Positions 8,109 through 16,040 of a DNA stretch of 64,000 bases are shown here, piece after piece. This stretch comes from JAPOUP01 sp965203605 (lineage in GTDB: Bacteria; Pseudomonadota; Alphaproteobacteria; Rhodobacterales; Rhodobacteraceae): NCBI GenBank assembly GCA_965203605.1, contig OZ241902.1, forward strand, positions 4,216,001 to 4,280,000. The letters run 5' to 3'. The translations under genes and the position numbers were made by a program. Within the stretch, counting starts at the first letter, position 1. The number at the start of each line of letters is the position of its first letter. Under the pieces are notes generated by a model that was not told the DNA's origin, ran no database searches, and worked only from the letters and a program-made list of their open reading frames with translations.

Positions 8109-9476
8109 GTGAACATGCAGCGGAACCCGCGCGAAATGGTCCCCGACACCGCATCGACATCGACGGTCCTGCATGGAGGGTATATGCCCGGTTTCGGCAA
8201 TGACTTCGAGACCGAGGCGTTGCCCGGGGCATTGCCGCAGGGAATGAACTCGCCCCAGAAATGCAATTATGGCCTCTATGGTGAGCAGCTTTCCGGCACC
8301 GCATTCACCGCACCAAGTCATCGAAACGAGCGGACCTGGTGTTACCGAATCCGACCCTCCGTGAAACACTCGCACCGGTATGAGCGGATCGATGTACCCC
8401 GCTGGAAGTCAGCACCGAACACTGACCCTACGATAGCCTCTCTGGGACAGTACCGATGGAATCCCCCGCCCATGACCGATGATAGCCTGACCTGGATCAC
8501 GGGAATGCACACGATGACAACCGCAGGCGACGTCAACACGCAGGTCGGCATGGCAAGCCACATCTATCTGCTGACCGCCTCGATGGAGGATGAATATTTC
8601 TACTCCGCAGACAGTGAGCTGCTTGTTGTTCCACAGGACGGGCAGCTTCGGTTCCGCACCGAGCTTGGCATCATTGATCTGGAGCCGAAGGAAATTGCGG
8701 TCATCCCACGTGGGCTGCTCTATCGCGTTGAATTGACTGATGGTCCAGCCCGAGGATTCGTCTGTGAAAACTATGGCCAGAAGTTCGAACTGCCCGGCCG
8801 GGGACCGATCGGAGCGAACTGTCTGGCAAACCGGAGGGATTTCAAGACGCCTGTAGCGGCCTTCGAGGACCTCGAGACGCCCTCAACGGTCACGGTGAAG
8901 TGGTGCGGTCAATTCCACATCACAGGAATTGACCACTCCCCGTTGGATGTGGTGGCCTGGCACGGCAACTATGCGCCGACAAAATACGATCTCCGGAACT
9001 ACTGTCCTGTTGGCGCGGTACTGTTCGATCACCCTGACCCGTCGATCTTCACCGTCCTGACCGCACCGAGCGGCTCCCCCGGCACCGCGAACATCGATTT
9101 CGTACTGTTCCGCGAGCGCTGGCTCGTGATGGAAGACACGTTCCGTCCGCCTTGGTATCACAAGAATATCATGTCAGAATTGATGGGTAACATTTACGGC
9201 CAGTACGATGCCAAGCCGCAGGGTTTTGTGCCTGGTGGGATGAGCCTTCACAACATGATGCTTCCACACGGGCCAGACCGTGAGGCATTCGAGAACGCGT
9301 CAAATGCCCGGCTGGCGCCGCACAAACTCGAAAACACCATGTCCTTCATGTTCGAGACCAGATTCCCCCAGCATCTCACGGCATACGCGGCCAAGGCGGC
9401 GCCCCTGCAGGACGACTATATTGACTGCTGGGCGTCCATAGAGAAGAAGTTTGACGGTAGTCCAGGAACGAAATGA
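8109..9476 (+). CDS. hmgA: Homogentisate 1,2-dioxygenase
   Basis: 455 residues, full length. Opens with YMPGFGNDFETEALPGALP, typical of the family. Iron-binding and active-site segments are present: HSPLDVVAWHGNYAPTKYDL, RPPWYHKNIMSELMG (His and Glu ligands), and a later conserved MSLHNMMLPHGPD. It opens the ring of homogentisate to maleylacetoacetate with O2 in the cytoplasm. GTG 8109 is chosen because AGGAG lies 7 bases before it; ATG 8115 is the alternative. First gene of a plus-strand run through the DUF2783 gene, controlled by the divergent MarR. Confidence 0.96.
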   Translation: MNMQRNPREMVPDTASTSTVLHGGYMPGFGNDFETEALPGALPQGMNSPQKCNYGLYGEQLSGTAFTAPSHRNERTWCYRIRPSVKHSHRYERIDVPRWKSAPNTDPTIASLGQYRWNPPPMTDDSLTWITGMHTMTTAGDVNTQVGMASHIYLLTASMEDEYFYSADSELLVVPQDGQLRFRTELGIIDLEPKEIAVIPRGLLYRVELTDGPARGFVCENYGQKFELPGRGPIGANCLANRRDFKTPVAAFEDLETPSTVTVKWCGQFHITGIDHSPLDVVAWHGNYAPTKYDLRNYCPVGAVLFDHPDPSIFTVLTAPSGSPGTANIDFVLFRERWLVMEDTFRPPWYHKNIMSELMGNIYGQYDAKPQGFVPGGMSLHNMMLPHGPDREAFENASNARLAPHKLENTMSFMFETRFPQHLTAYAAKAAPLQDDYIDCWASIEKKFDGSPGTK

Positions 9477-9607
9477 CCACATCCACCGGAGCAGGGAGCG
9501 AATCCGGTTTCCCTGGACGCCGGATTCGCGCTATCGCAGCGGATGGCCTTGATGCCTGGACGGATATTCCTGCCAGGCCACTATGGGAATACGGAAAATG
9601 CCCCTGA
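9473..9607 (+). CDS. Possible translationally coupled 44-aa ORF
   Basis: ATG 9473 overlaps the hmgA stop as ATGA, and the frame runs 44 codons to a stop at 9605-9607, just inside the start of fahA. The product is rich in small residues and has no recognised motif. Overlap at both ends suggests coupling between hmgA and fahA, but it could equally be chance. Confidence 0.25.
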   Translation: MTTSTGAGSESGFPGRRIRAIAADGLDAWTDIPARPLWEYGKCP

Positions 9608-10860
9608 TCAATAGCTGGGTCGAGACCGCGAATTCGCCCGAGACCGGTTTTCCCCTCAACAACCTTCCTTACGGCGTGTTCTCGGCGGAGGGTGCCATGC
9701 GATGTGGTGTGGCTATCGGAGATCGAATACTGGACGTTTCGGGCCTCGAGAAGGCGGGCGTTCTTCAGCCCGCTCCAGTGTCCGGGGTCTTCGAGTCGCC
9801 GTCCTGGAACGCCTTCATGCAACTTGGACCCGAACAATGGTCAGGGTTTCGCACGGACTTGATGGAACTGCTGGGCGAAGGATCTTCGCGAAAGGCAGAG
9901 GTCGAGCCGCATCTGTTTTCCATGGCGGAAGCGGAACTGCACATGCCGTTCAGAGTCGCTGAATATACTGATTTCTACGCAGGCAGGCACCACGCCTTCA
10001 ACGTGGGGACAATGTTCCGCGGTCCAGAAAACGCACTTCCGCCAAACTGGCTGCACATACCGATCGCCTACAACGGACGTGCTTCCTCAGTCGTGGTGAG
10101 CGGGACCGAGATCCGCCGCCCTTGGGGGCAGGTCAAGTCGCCCGACCGGGACCGGCCCGCGTTTCAGCCGAGTGGACGCTTCGATATCGAACTCGAGATG
10201 GGCGCGATCGTCGGCCAGCGCTCGAATGGACCGGTCTCGGTGGATCAGGCCGACAAGATGATTTTTGGCTATGTCCTGCTTAACGACTGGTCGGCGCGGG
10301 ACATCCAGGCATGGGAGTATCAGCCGCTTGGGCCTTTCCAGGCCAAAGCGACCGCAACCAGCATAAGTCCGTGGATTGTCACCAAGGCGGCACTGGAGCC
10401 GTTCAGGACGAGGTCGCCCAAGCGTGAACTGGACCTGCTGCCCTATCTGCGCGAGACCGGACCGATGCTCTATGACATTGCGCTTACCGTCTCGATCCAA
10501 CCGAAGACGGCGGCTGGACCGAGCATCATCTCACGTACGAATTACCGTGAGATCTACTACTCTTTCCCACAGCAGTTGGCACATCACACAACAGCGGGTG
10601 CCCCGATGAACGTTGGGGACCTTCTTGGATCGGGTACGATTTCAGGTCCCACAAGACCGGAACGCGGAAGCCTGCTCGAATTGAGTTGGGGCGGAAAGGA
10701 TCCTCTCATCCTGGAAACCGGTGAATCCCGGTCATTCATCGAGGATGGTGACACATTGACCCTATCTGGAATGGCCGATGGCGACGGCTACCGGATTGGT
10801 TTCGGAGAATGCGTCGGCAAGGTGATCGCGGCGCTGGAGCCAGACAGGCTTCCGTACTGA
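9598..10860 (+). CDS. fahA: Fumarylacetoacetase
   Basis: 420 residues. N-terminal SH3-like FAH domain (PLNNLPYGVFS), then the C-terminal catalytic FAH fold with NDWSARDIQAWEYQPLGPFQ and GTISGPTRPERGSLLELSW. It hydrolyses fumarylacetoacetate to fumarate and acetoacetate, the last step of homogentisate breakdown. ATG 9598 gives the usual family N-terminus and has GGGAA 8 bases upstream; ATG 9583 is in frame but less well supported. No maleylacetoacetate isomerase gene lies between or near hmgA and fahA. Confidence 0.95.
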   Translation: MPLINSWVETANSPETGFPLNNLPYGVFSAEGAMRCGVAIGDRILDVSGLEKAGVLQPAPVSGVFESPSWNAFMQLGPEQWSGFRTDLMELLGEGSSRKAEVEPHLFSMAEAELHMPFRVAEYTDFYAGRHHAFNVGTMFRGPENALPPNWLHIPIAYNGRASSVVVSGTEIRRPWGQVKSPDRDRPAFQPSGRFDIELEMGAIVGQRSNGPVSVDQADKMIFGYVLLNDWSARDIQAWEYQPLGPFQAKATATSISPWIVTKAALEPFRTRSPKRELDLLPYLRETGPMLYDIALTVSIQPKTAAGPSIISRTNYREIYYSFPQQLAHHTTAGAPMNVGDLLGSGTISGPTRPERGSLLELSWGGKDPLILETGESRSFIEDGDTLTLSGMADGDGYRIGFGECVGKVIAALEPDRLPY

Positions 10861-11025
10861 TCGGATTTGCTGGATATGCAGTCGGATTGAGATGCAACAG
10901 CTGTTTCGGGCACGCGCGACGTGATGTTCAGATCAACGCTGGCCCGAACTTGGTCCAAAATCGGGCCGTCGTATGTGCGGTCGGCACAAAATGCGGGAAT
11001 GACCCGCTCAGATTGAGGGTTCTCC

Positions 11026-11976
11026 ATGGCAACGGAATTCGCATCCAAAGGCGATTTGACCGAAAAACAGACCAGTTTCACCGAAATCGGCGAGGGCCTA
11101 TACGCCTTCACTGCGGAAGGTGACCCGAATTCGGGTGTGATCATCGGTGACGAAAGCGTGATGGTCGTGGAGGCCCAGGCTACGCCGCGGCTCGCGATGA
11201 AGGTGATCGACTGCATTCGGGAAGTGACGGACAAACCCATCAGTCATCTGGTGTTGACCCACTATCACGCGGTACGGGTGCTTGGGGCGAGTGCCTACAA
11301 CGCTTCCCAGGTGATCATGTCCGATGTTGCGCGCGCCATGGTGGCAGAGCGCGGGCAGGAGGATTGGGACAGCGAGTTCCAACGCTTCCCCCGTCTTTTC
11401 GAGGGGTATGAGGGAATCCCGGGCCTGACATGGCCGACCACGACATTCAGTGACTCGATGACCGTCTATCTCGGGCGGCGCAGGGTGGACATCATGCAAT
11501 TGGGCAGGGCGCATACGGCTGGCGATGCCGTCGTCTGGGTTCCCGACCAGGAGGTGATGTTCACAGGCGATATCGTTGAATTCCGCTCCGCCTGCTACTG
11601 CGGCGATGGACATTTCGGCGATTGGGGCAATACGCTCGACAACGTCCTACTCTTCGATCCAGCCAGTGTCGCACCCGGTCGAGGAGATGCCCTGCTAGGC
11701 CGTGCTGCGGTGGAGGCGGCGGTCGACTGCACCCGAGATTTCGTCGAGAGCACCTATCGCCCGGCGGCCAGAGTGGCCGCCCGGGGAGGATCATTGAAGG
11801 ATGCGTGGGATGCCGTGCGAGACGCCTGTGATCCGAAGTTTGCCGATTTCGCGATTTACGAACATTGTCTGCCGTTCAATGTCGCCCGCGCTTTCGACGA
11901 GGCGTGCGGAATTGATACGCCGAGGATCTGGACGGCCGAACGGGATCTGGCGATGTGGAAACAGCTTCAGGGCTGA
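11026..11976 (+). CDS. MBL-fold hydrolase-like protein with altered metal motif
   Basis: 316 residues with the metallo-beta-lactamase fold: strand SGVIIGDESVMVVEAQ, the motif-2 position LVLTHYHAVRVLGA, then GRAHTAGDAVVWVPDQEVMFTGDIVEF. The usual HxHxDH motif keeps only its first two His; the Asp-His pair is replaced by Val-Arg-Val. Later His and Asp ligands (HTAGD, FTGD) remain, so metal binding is doubtful or limited to one site. Position between fahA and the hydroxylase implies a role in the same pathway, perhaps thioester or lactone hydrolysis; this is inference only. Confidence 0.75.
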   Translation: MATEFASKGDLTEKQTSFTEIGEGLYAFTAEGDPNSGVIIGDESVMVVEAQATPRLAMKVIDCIREVTDKPISHLVLTHYHAVRVLGASAYNASQVIMSDVARAMVAERGQEDWDSEFQRFPRLFEGYEGIPGLTWPTTTFSDSMTVYLGRRRVDIMQLGRAHTAGDAVVWVPDQEVMFTGDIVEFRSACYCGDGHFGDWGNTLDNVLLFDPASVAPGRGDALLGRAAVEAAVDCTRDFVESTYRPAARVAARGGSLKDAWDAVRDACDPKFADFAIYEHCLPFNVARAFDEACGIDTPRIWTAERDLAMWKQLQG

Positions 11977-12023
11977 CCCGCCTGTGCAAGCCGTTTCCAT
12001 TGGCGGAGGATGAAGGATCTGAA

Positions 12024-13574
12024 ATGCCCTACGACCATCTCCCTTATCCCTTTGTCCGTCCGGTGGGACTCGATTCACCTGAGGACCGGCACAGGGTGTT
12101 GGTTGTCGGAGCAGGGCCCATTGGTCTCGCCATGGCACTGGAACTGGCAAATCATGGTGTGTCCACCACTGTTCTGGATGACAACAACGTTGTCTCGGTC
12201 GGAAGCCGTGCGATCTGTTGGTCTAAACGCTCTCTGGAGATTCTCGATCGGATCGGGGTGGGCGAGCGCTGCCTTCGGAAGGGTGTGACCTGGAAAGTGG
12301 GTCGGACTTTTTGCCGTGACGAGGAAGTGTTCAGTTTCGATCTGTTGCCGGAAGATGGCCATAGGATGCCAGCCTTCGTCAACCTTCAGCAATACTACGT
12401 TGAGGAGTATCTGATCGACGCTGCCCAAGCGAACCCTTTGGTGGAGCTACGGTTCAGCAACAGGGTGTCGGACGTCGCGCAGACCGGCGATTCCGTGCGA
12501 GCGAAGGTTGTGACACCGGAAGGAAATTATGAACTCGAAGCCGACTATCTGATCGCATGCGACGGAGCCAGTTCGTCCATTCGGGACCAAATGGGGCTCG
12601 ATTTCGATGGAGAGCTGTTTGAGGAGCGTTTCCTGATCGCCGACATCGAACTGCAGGCGGAAATGCCCTCCGAGCGCCGGTTCTGGTTCGAACCGACGTT
12701 TCACAATGGTCAATCTGCGCTCCTGCACAAGCAACCTGACAATATCTACCGCGTCGACCTCCAGCTAGGGTGGGACGCGGACCCACAAAAGGAAAGCAGA
12801 TCTGAGAATGTTATCCCGCGCATCGAGCGCGTCGTTGGCCATTCCGACTTTCGGGTGGAGTGGGTCAGCGTGTACACCTTCCAGTGCCGAAGGCTTGGGG
12901 ATTTTGTCCATCGACGGGTGATTTTCGCTGGTGATAGCGCCCATATCGTTTCACCTTTTGGTGCAAGGGGTGGCAACAGCGGGCTTCAGGACGTTGACGC
13001 ACTTGGCTGGCGGCTGGCGGCGGTTCTGAAGGGCCAGTCGCCCGAGGCCATTTTGGGGGACTACAACGCCGAGCGAACATTTGCCGCGGATGAAAACCTG
13101 TTGAGTTCCTCCCGCGCGACGAAATTCATGACACCCGCTGGTGGGATTGAACGCCTGTTTCGCGATCAGGTTCTTGCACTCGCCGCCAAGGCGCCGTTCG
13201 CACGGGCCTGGGTTAACTCGGGACGGCTATCGGTGCCGTGTGTCTATCCCATTCCGGGTGCCGACGATGGCGCTATGCCACCCGTGTCACGACCCGGATC
13301 GGTTGCGCCGGACGCTCCGCTCGAAAGTGGATGGCTCCTGAACCAGCTTGGCGGGCGAATGGTCACGCTGGCATTTGGATGCGAATTACCGAAGATCGAG
13401 AGCGCTGATGCGTTGGCGCCAGAGGTTACGGAAACGCTTCGTGATCGCTATCTTGGCCTTGCCACATCAGCGGTCTACCTGGTTCGCCCCGACCAGGTGA
13501 TTGCCGGACGCTGGCCCTATCCTGATCCTGCGGCAATCGAGAAAGCTATCTCAGGTATCTGGAGGCGTGGATGA
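12024..13574 (+). CDS. mhaA: FAD-dependent aromatic hydroxylase, 3-hydroxyphenylacetate 6-hydroxylase-like
   Basis: 516-residue group A flavoprotein monooxygenase. Rossmann FAD motif GAGPIGLAMALELANHG, the second FAD/NADPH motif YLIACDGASSSIRDQMG, and the third GDSAHIVSPFGARGGNSGLQD, followed by a C-terminal thioredoxin-like extension. Phenol/resorcinol-type hydroxylases of this class put one oxygen on the ring using NAD(P)H. With a DUF2783 partner downstream and hmgA/fahA upstream, it matches the MhaA part of two-component 3-hydroxyphenylacetate 6-hydroxylase, which makes homogentisate. The substrate is inferred from context. AGGA 7 bases upstream of ATG 12024 supports the start. Confidence 0.78.
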   Translation: MPYDHLPYPFVRPVGLDSPEDRHRVLVVGAGPIGLAMALELANHGVSTTVLDDNNVVSVGSRAICWSKRSLEILDRIGVGERCLRKGVTWKVGRTFCRDEEVFSFDLLPEDGHRMPAFVNLQQYYVEEYLIDAAQANPLVELRFSNRVSDVAQTGDSVRAKVVTPEGNYELEADYLIACDGASSSIRDQMGLDFDGELFEERFLIADIELQAEMPSERRFWFEPTFHNGQSALLHKQPDNIYRVDLQLGWDADPQKESRSENVIPRIERVVGHSDFRVEWVSVYTFQCRRLGDFVHRRVIFAGDSAHIVSPFGARGGNSGLQDVDALGWRLAAVLKGQSPEAILGDYNAERTFAADENLLSSSRATKFMTPAGGIERLFRDQVLALAAKAPFARAWVNSGRLSVPCVYPIPGADDGAMPPVSRPGSVAPDAPLESGWLLNQLGGRMVTLAFGCELPKIESADALAPEVTETLRDRYLGLATSAVYLVRPDQVIAGRWPYPDPAAIEKAISGIWRRG

Positions 13575-13768
13575 CCGCTTTGATCGATACTCCAAATCTG
13601 GCGGACCATGACGGGTTCTACGCAGAGCTTCTGGCGGCCCACAAAGACCTTGACAATGCGCGGAGCCAGGCCCTGAACGCGCAACTGATCTTGATACTCG
13701 CCAATCATATCGGCGACCGACAGGCGCTGACGGAAGCGCTGGCGCTTGCCCGCCGAAGTGTAGGATAG
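13571..13768 (+). CDS. mhaB: DUF2783 protein, probable hydroxylase coupling partner (MhaB-like)
   Basis: 65 residues; the start overlaps the hydroxylase stop as ATGA, indicating translational coupling. Sequence HDGFYAELLAAHKDL and LNAQLILILANHIGD is typical of DUF2783. In Pseudomonas putida U a small coupling protein is needed with the flavin hydroxylase to turn 3-hydroxyphenylacetate into homogentisate; the same role is inferred here from size, order and context. Confidence 0.75.
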   Translation: MTALIDTPNLADHDGFYAELLAAHKDLDNARSQALNAQLILILANHIGDRQALTEALALARRSVG

Positions 13769-13830
13769 CGAAGCCAATGAGCGGTTATTGACAGCATCGT
13801 TCCTGCCAGTCCTTTCTGCAGGCTTCGGCG

Positions 13831-13858
13831 GCCCCGCTTCCTGACAGAGGGGCTTTTT
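13831..13858 (+). terminator. Probable Rho-independent terminator
   Basis: GCCCC (13831-13835) pairs with GGGGC (13849-13853) over a 13-base loop and is followed by TTTTT. It sits 63 bases after the DUF2783 stop and would end the homogentisate operon. The stem is short. Confidence 0.5.
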
Positions 13859-14275
13859 ACCACCGTCACCGGTCGTTTTGATAGAGGGTGACAGCGCTGG
13901 ACACGACGTCCAAACAGATGAATTCCATGCCTGAAACTGCCCATTCCGGCGGGAAACGGGCTCCGGTAATCACGCTGAATCAGAGCTTTACGGGTGAGAA
14001 ATTACAAGGAATACCGTTCGAGGAAGCCAGGTGCAGGCGGTTCTGGCTGCAGCTCAAGCGCCTGGACACCCGCGGTCTGGAGAGGGGAGCCACCACGCGA
14101 TGTCGGCGCTCAGGATCTGCGTTATGAGCTGCAGGTTGGTCGACTCTCTCGATTAGGGGGCGAAGCAGGCCGCCGTGAGCAATCTTGTCAGCAATCTGGA
14201 ATACACCCCATGACTGGCGGACCTGTTGACGGGAGCGCGTTCCAGCACTATTTCATTCGATAGGTTTCCGAGCGC
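13859..14275. other. Gene-free stretch at the left edge of the Dnd island
   Basis: Small open frames (13888-14127, 13994-14263) carry no recognisable motif. This marks the boundary between the catabolic operon and the phosphorothioation genes; no tRNA or att-like repeat was recognised. Confidence 0.4.
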
Positions 14276-14581
14276 GTGAACCTGTCGTCAGCTATGTTGG
14301 AGGCGCTGATGATAACAGTCGCCCAAGTATGGATCGAACGAGGTCGGAGCGAAGGTCAAACCGGGATCGTTCTGCGCCAGTTGGAGTTGCGTTTTGCGGC
14401 TGTGTCGTGCAAGCGTGTTCGCCATGGGCGGGTCTCCGAGTTGGAAAACCGGGCGGCAGCGGTCCTTGGCTTTACCAAACAAGTGATTGCGCAGCGAGTA
14501 ACTGCTGACACCGTGCACGCCCTTCATCTGCAGAACGCCCAGTTTCGGAACACCGCTCTATCTCGGGCGGCAATCATATGA
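14276..14581 (+). pseudogene. Possible remnant of an Rpn-type nuclease C-terminus
   Basis: The frame contains VWIERGRSEGQTGIVLRQLELRF, which resembles the RGxxEG...LxRxLERRFG tail of Rpn recombination-promoting nucleases; an intact relative ends in the window at 40752-41750. No catalytic domain precedes it and it overlaps the dndC start by four bases. Weak similarity; it could be a chance frame. Confidence 0.3.
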
Positions 14582-15834
14582 GCGCAAATTTCATGCCGAT
14601 CCAGAGTTGCCACGGCAGACCGCCGCATGCCAATTCAACAGAGATATCGGCGTTGCCCAACACCGCCGAGCGAAGCCGGCAAGGCATCCCAGACGTAGTT
14701 CTCCAGTCTGCCCCCGATGACGCGTTTGCTTGCATCCGGCACGAGATTCACGAGGAATATGCAGAACCTCACAGCAAGCCCTGGATTGTTGGTTTTTCAG
14801 GAGGCAAGGACAGTACACTCGTTGCGCACTTGGTTGTCGAGCACTTGATTTCCTTGCCGCGCAGCGAGAGAAAGCGGGCCGTCCATGTGGTGGCAAACGA
14901 TACGCTCGTTGAGAGTCCACTGGTCATGGAACATGTCCGAATCGGCCTTGTGGAAATCGAGAAGGCGGCGCAGGCATTCGACTTGCCGTTGGTTGTTACA
15001 ACGACCGCCCCCGAACTGAAACAGACCTTTTGGGTCAATCTCATCGGCCGAGGTTATCCCTCGCCTAACCGCAGCTTCCGGTGGTGCACCGACCGAATGA
15101 AGATTCAACCGACCAGTAACTATATTCGGAAGCAAGCGAGTATCTCGGGCGAAGTGATACTTCTCCTTGGTGTGCGTAGAAGCGAGAGCGCTGCACGGGC
15201 CGGTGTGGCGGCACGCTACGACAATGGCCTACGACTGAACCGTCACAACGGTCTTCCGGGGTGCCTCGTGTTTCGTCCCATCCTGGAGCTTGACACCGAT
15301 GATGTCTGGGAATTCCTCGCAGTGAATAGGCCACCTTGGGGTGGCAGCCATGATCGGTTGATCAAGCTCTATCGGGACGCGGGTGGCGGGGAATGCCCTG
15401 TCGTGACCTCGACAGCTGACGCACCTTCATGCGGCACGACGTCTTCTCGTTTCGGATGTTGGACATGTACGGTGGTCAAGAAGGACAACAGCCTGACGGG
15501 TTTCGTCAATTCCGGGTTCGATCAATTCATGCCGCTGCTCGAGTTTCGCGACTGGCTCATGGAGATTCGCGACGATCCGGTGCGCCGCCTCGCCCGCCGC
15601 CGTAATGGCCGCGTCACGATTACCAAGAAAGGCGTATTCGTGCCCGGTCCGTTCAATATGGCTACCCGTCGCGAAATCCTTAGTCGGCTTATGTCACTTC
15701 AGGCACAAGCCGATATGGTCTTGATTACCCAACCGGAAATCGAGTGCATACGGGAGCTCTGGGTGGAGGATGTGATTGTCAGTGCGGAGCGAAATGCGGA
15801 AGCACAACGCACCGTGGTTACCATAGGCGCGTGA
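14578..15834 (+). CDS. dndC: DNA phosphorothioation protein DndC (PAPS reductase-like)
   Basis: 418 residues of the PAPS-reductase/ATP-PPase family. P-loop-like PP motif VGFSGGKDST near residue 70, then YPSPNRSFRWCTDRMKI with a conserved Cys, and a later SRFGCWTCTVVKK Cys pair that, with the others, binds the Fe-S cluster in DndC. The enzyme activates the DNA backbone with ATP so that sulfur replaces a non-bridging oxygen. First gene of a compact run; the next gene starts in its stop codon. No strong ribosome site precedes ATG 14578, so an internal start is possible. Confidence 0.93.
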   Translation: MSANFMPIQSCHGRPPHANSTEISALPNTAERSRQGIPDVVLQSAPDDAFACIRHEIHEEYAEPHSKPWIVGFSGGKDSTLVAHLVVEHLISLPRSERKRAVHVVANDTLVESPLVMEHVRIGLVEIEKAAQAFDLPLVVTTTAPELKQTFWVNLIGRGYPSPNRSFRWCTDRMKIQPTSNYIRKQASISGEVILLLGVRRSESAARAGVAARYDNGLRLNRHNGLPGCLVFRPILELDTDDVWEFLAVNRPPWGGSHDRLIKLYRDAGGGECPVVTSTADAPSCGTTSSRFGCWTCTVVKKDNSLTGFVNSGFDQFMPLLEFRDWLMEIRDDPVRRLARRRNGRVTITKKGVFVPGPFNMATRREILSRLMSLQAQADMVLITQPEIECIRELWVEDVIVSAERNAEAQRTVVTIGA

Positions 15835-16040
15835 TGCCAAGCGGCCATGTCGTACTCCTTTGCAGTGAAGCGGGCCGCCGGTTGGTTCGTGAGAAATGCA
15901 AGGAAGCAGGTCTCGATCAAGCCGTGCTTGAACAGCTCATAGCCGTTGAGATGGAGCAGCAGGGTAAACTTCAAAAGCGCGGTATAACGGAAGCATTCAA
16001 CGAGATTTTTGACAACATTGAGATCGAGATGGACGAATAA
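15834..16040 (+). CDS. DNA modification system-associated small protein
   Basis: 68 residues starting inside the dndC stop (TGATG) and ending inside the dndD start (TAATG), so translation of the three is coupled. The product is helical and acidic at its end (EAFNEIFDNIEIEMDE) with a central VLEQLIAVEMEQQGK. It fits the small conserved family found between dndC and dndD in some phosphorothioation loci. Biochemical role unknown; likely a subunit or adaptor of the modification complex. Confidence 0.7.
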   Translation: MPSGHVVLLCSEAGRRLVREKCKEAGLDQAVLEQLIAVEMEQQGKLQKRGITEAFNEIFDNIEIEMDE

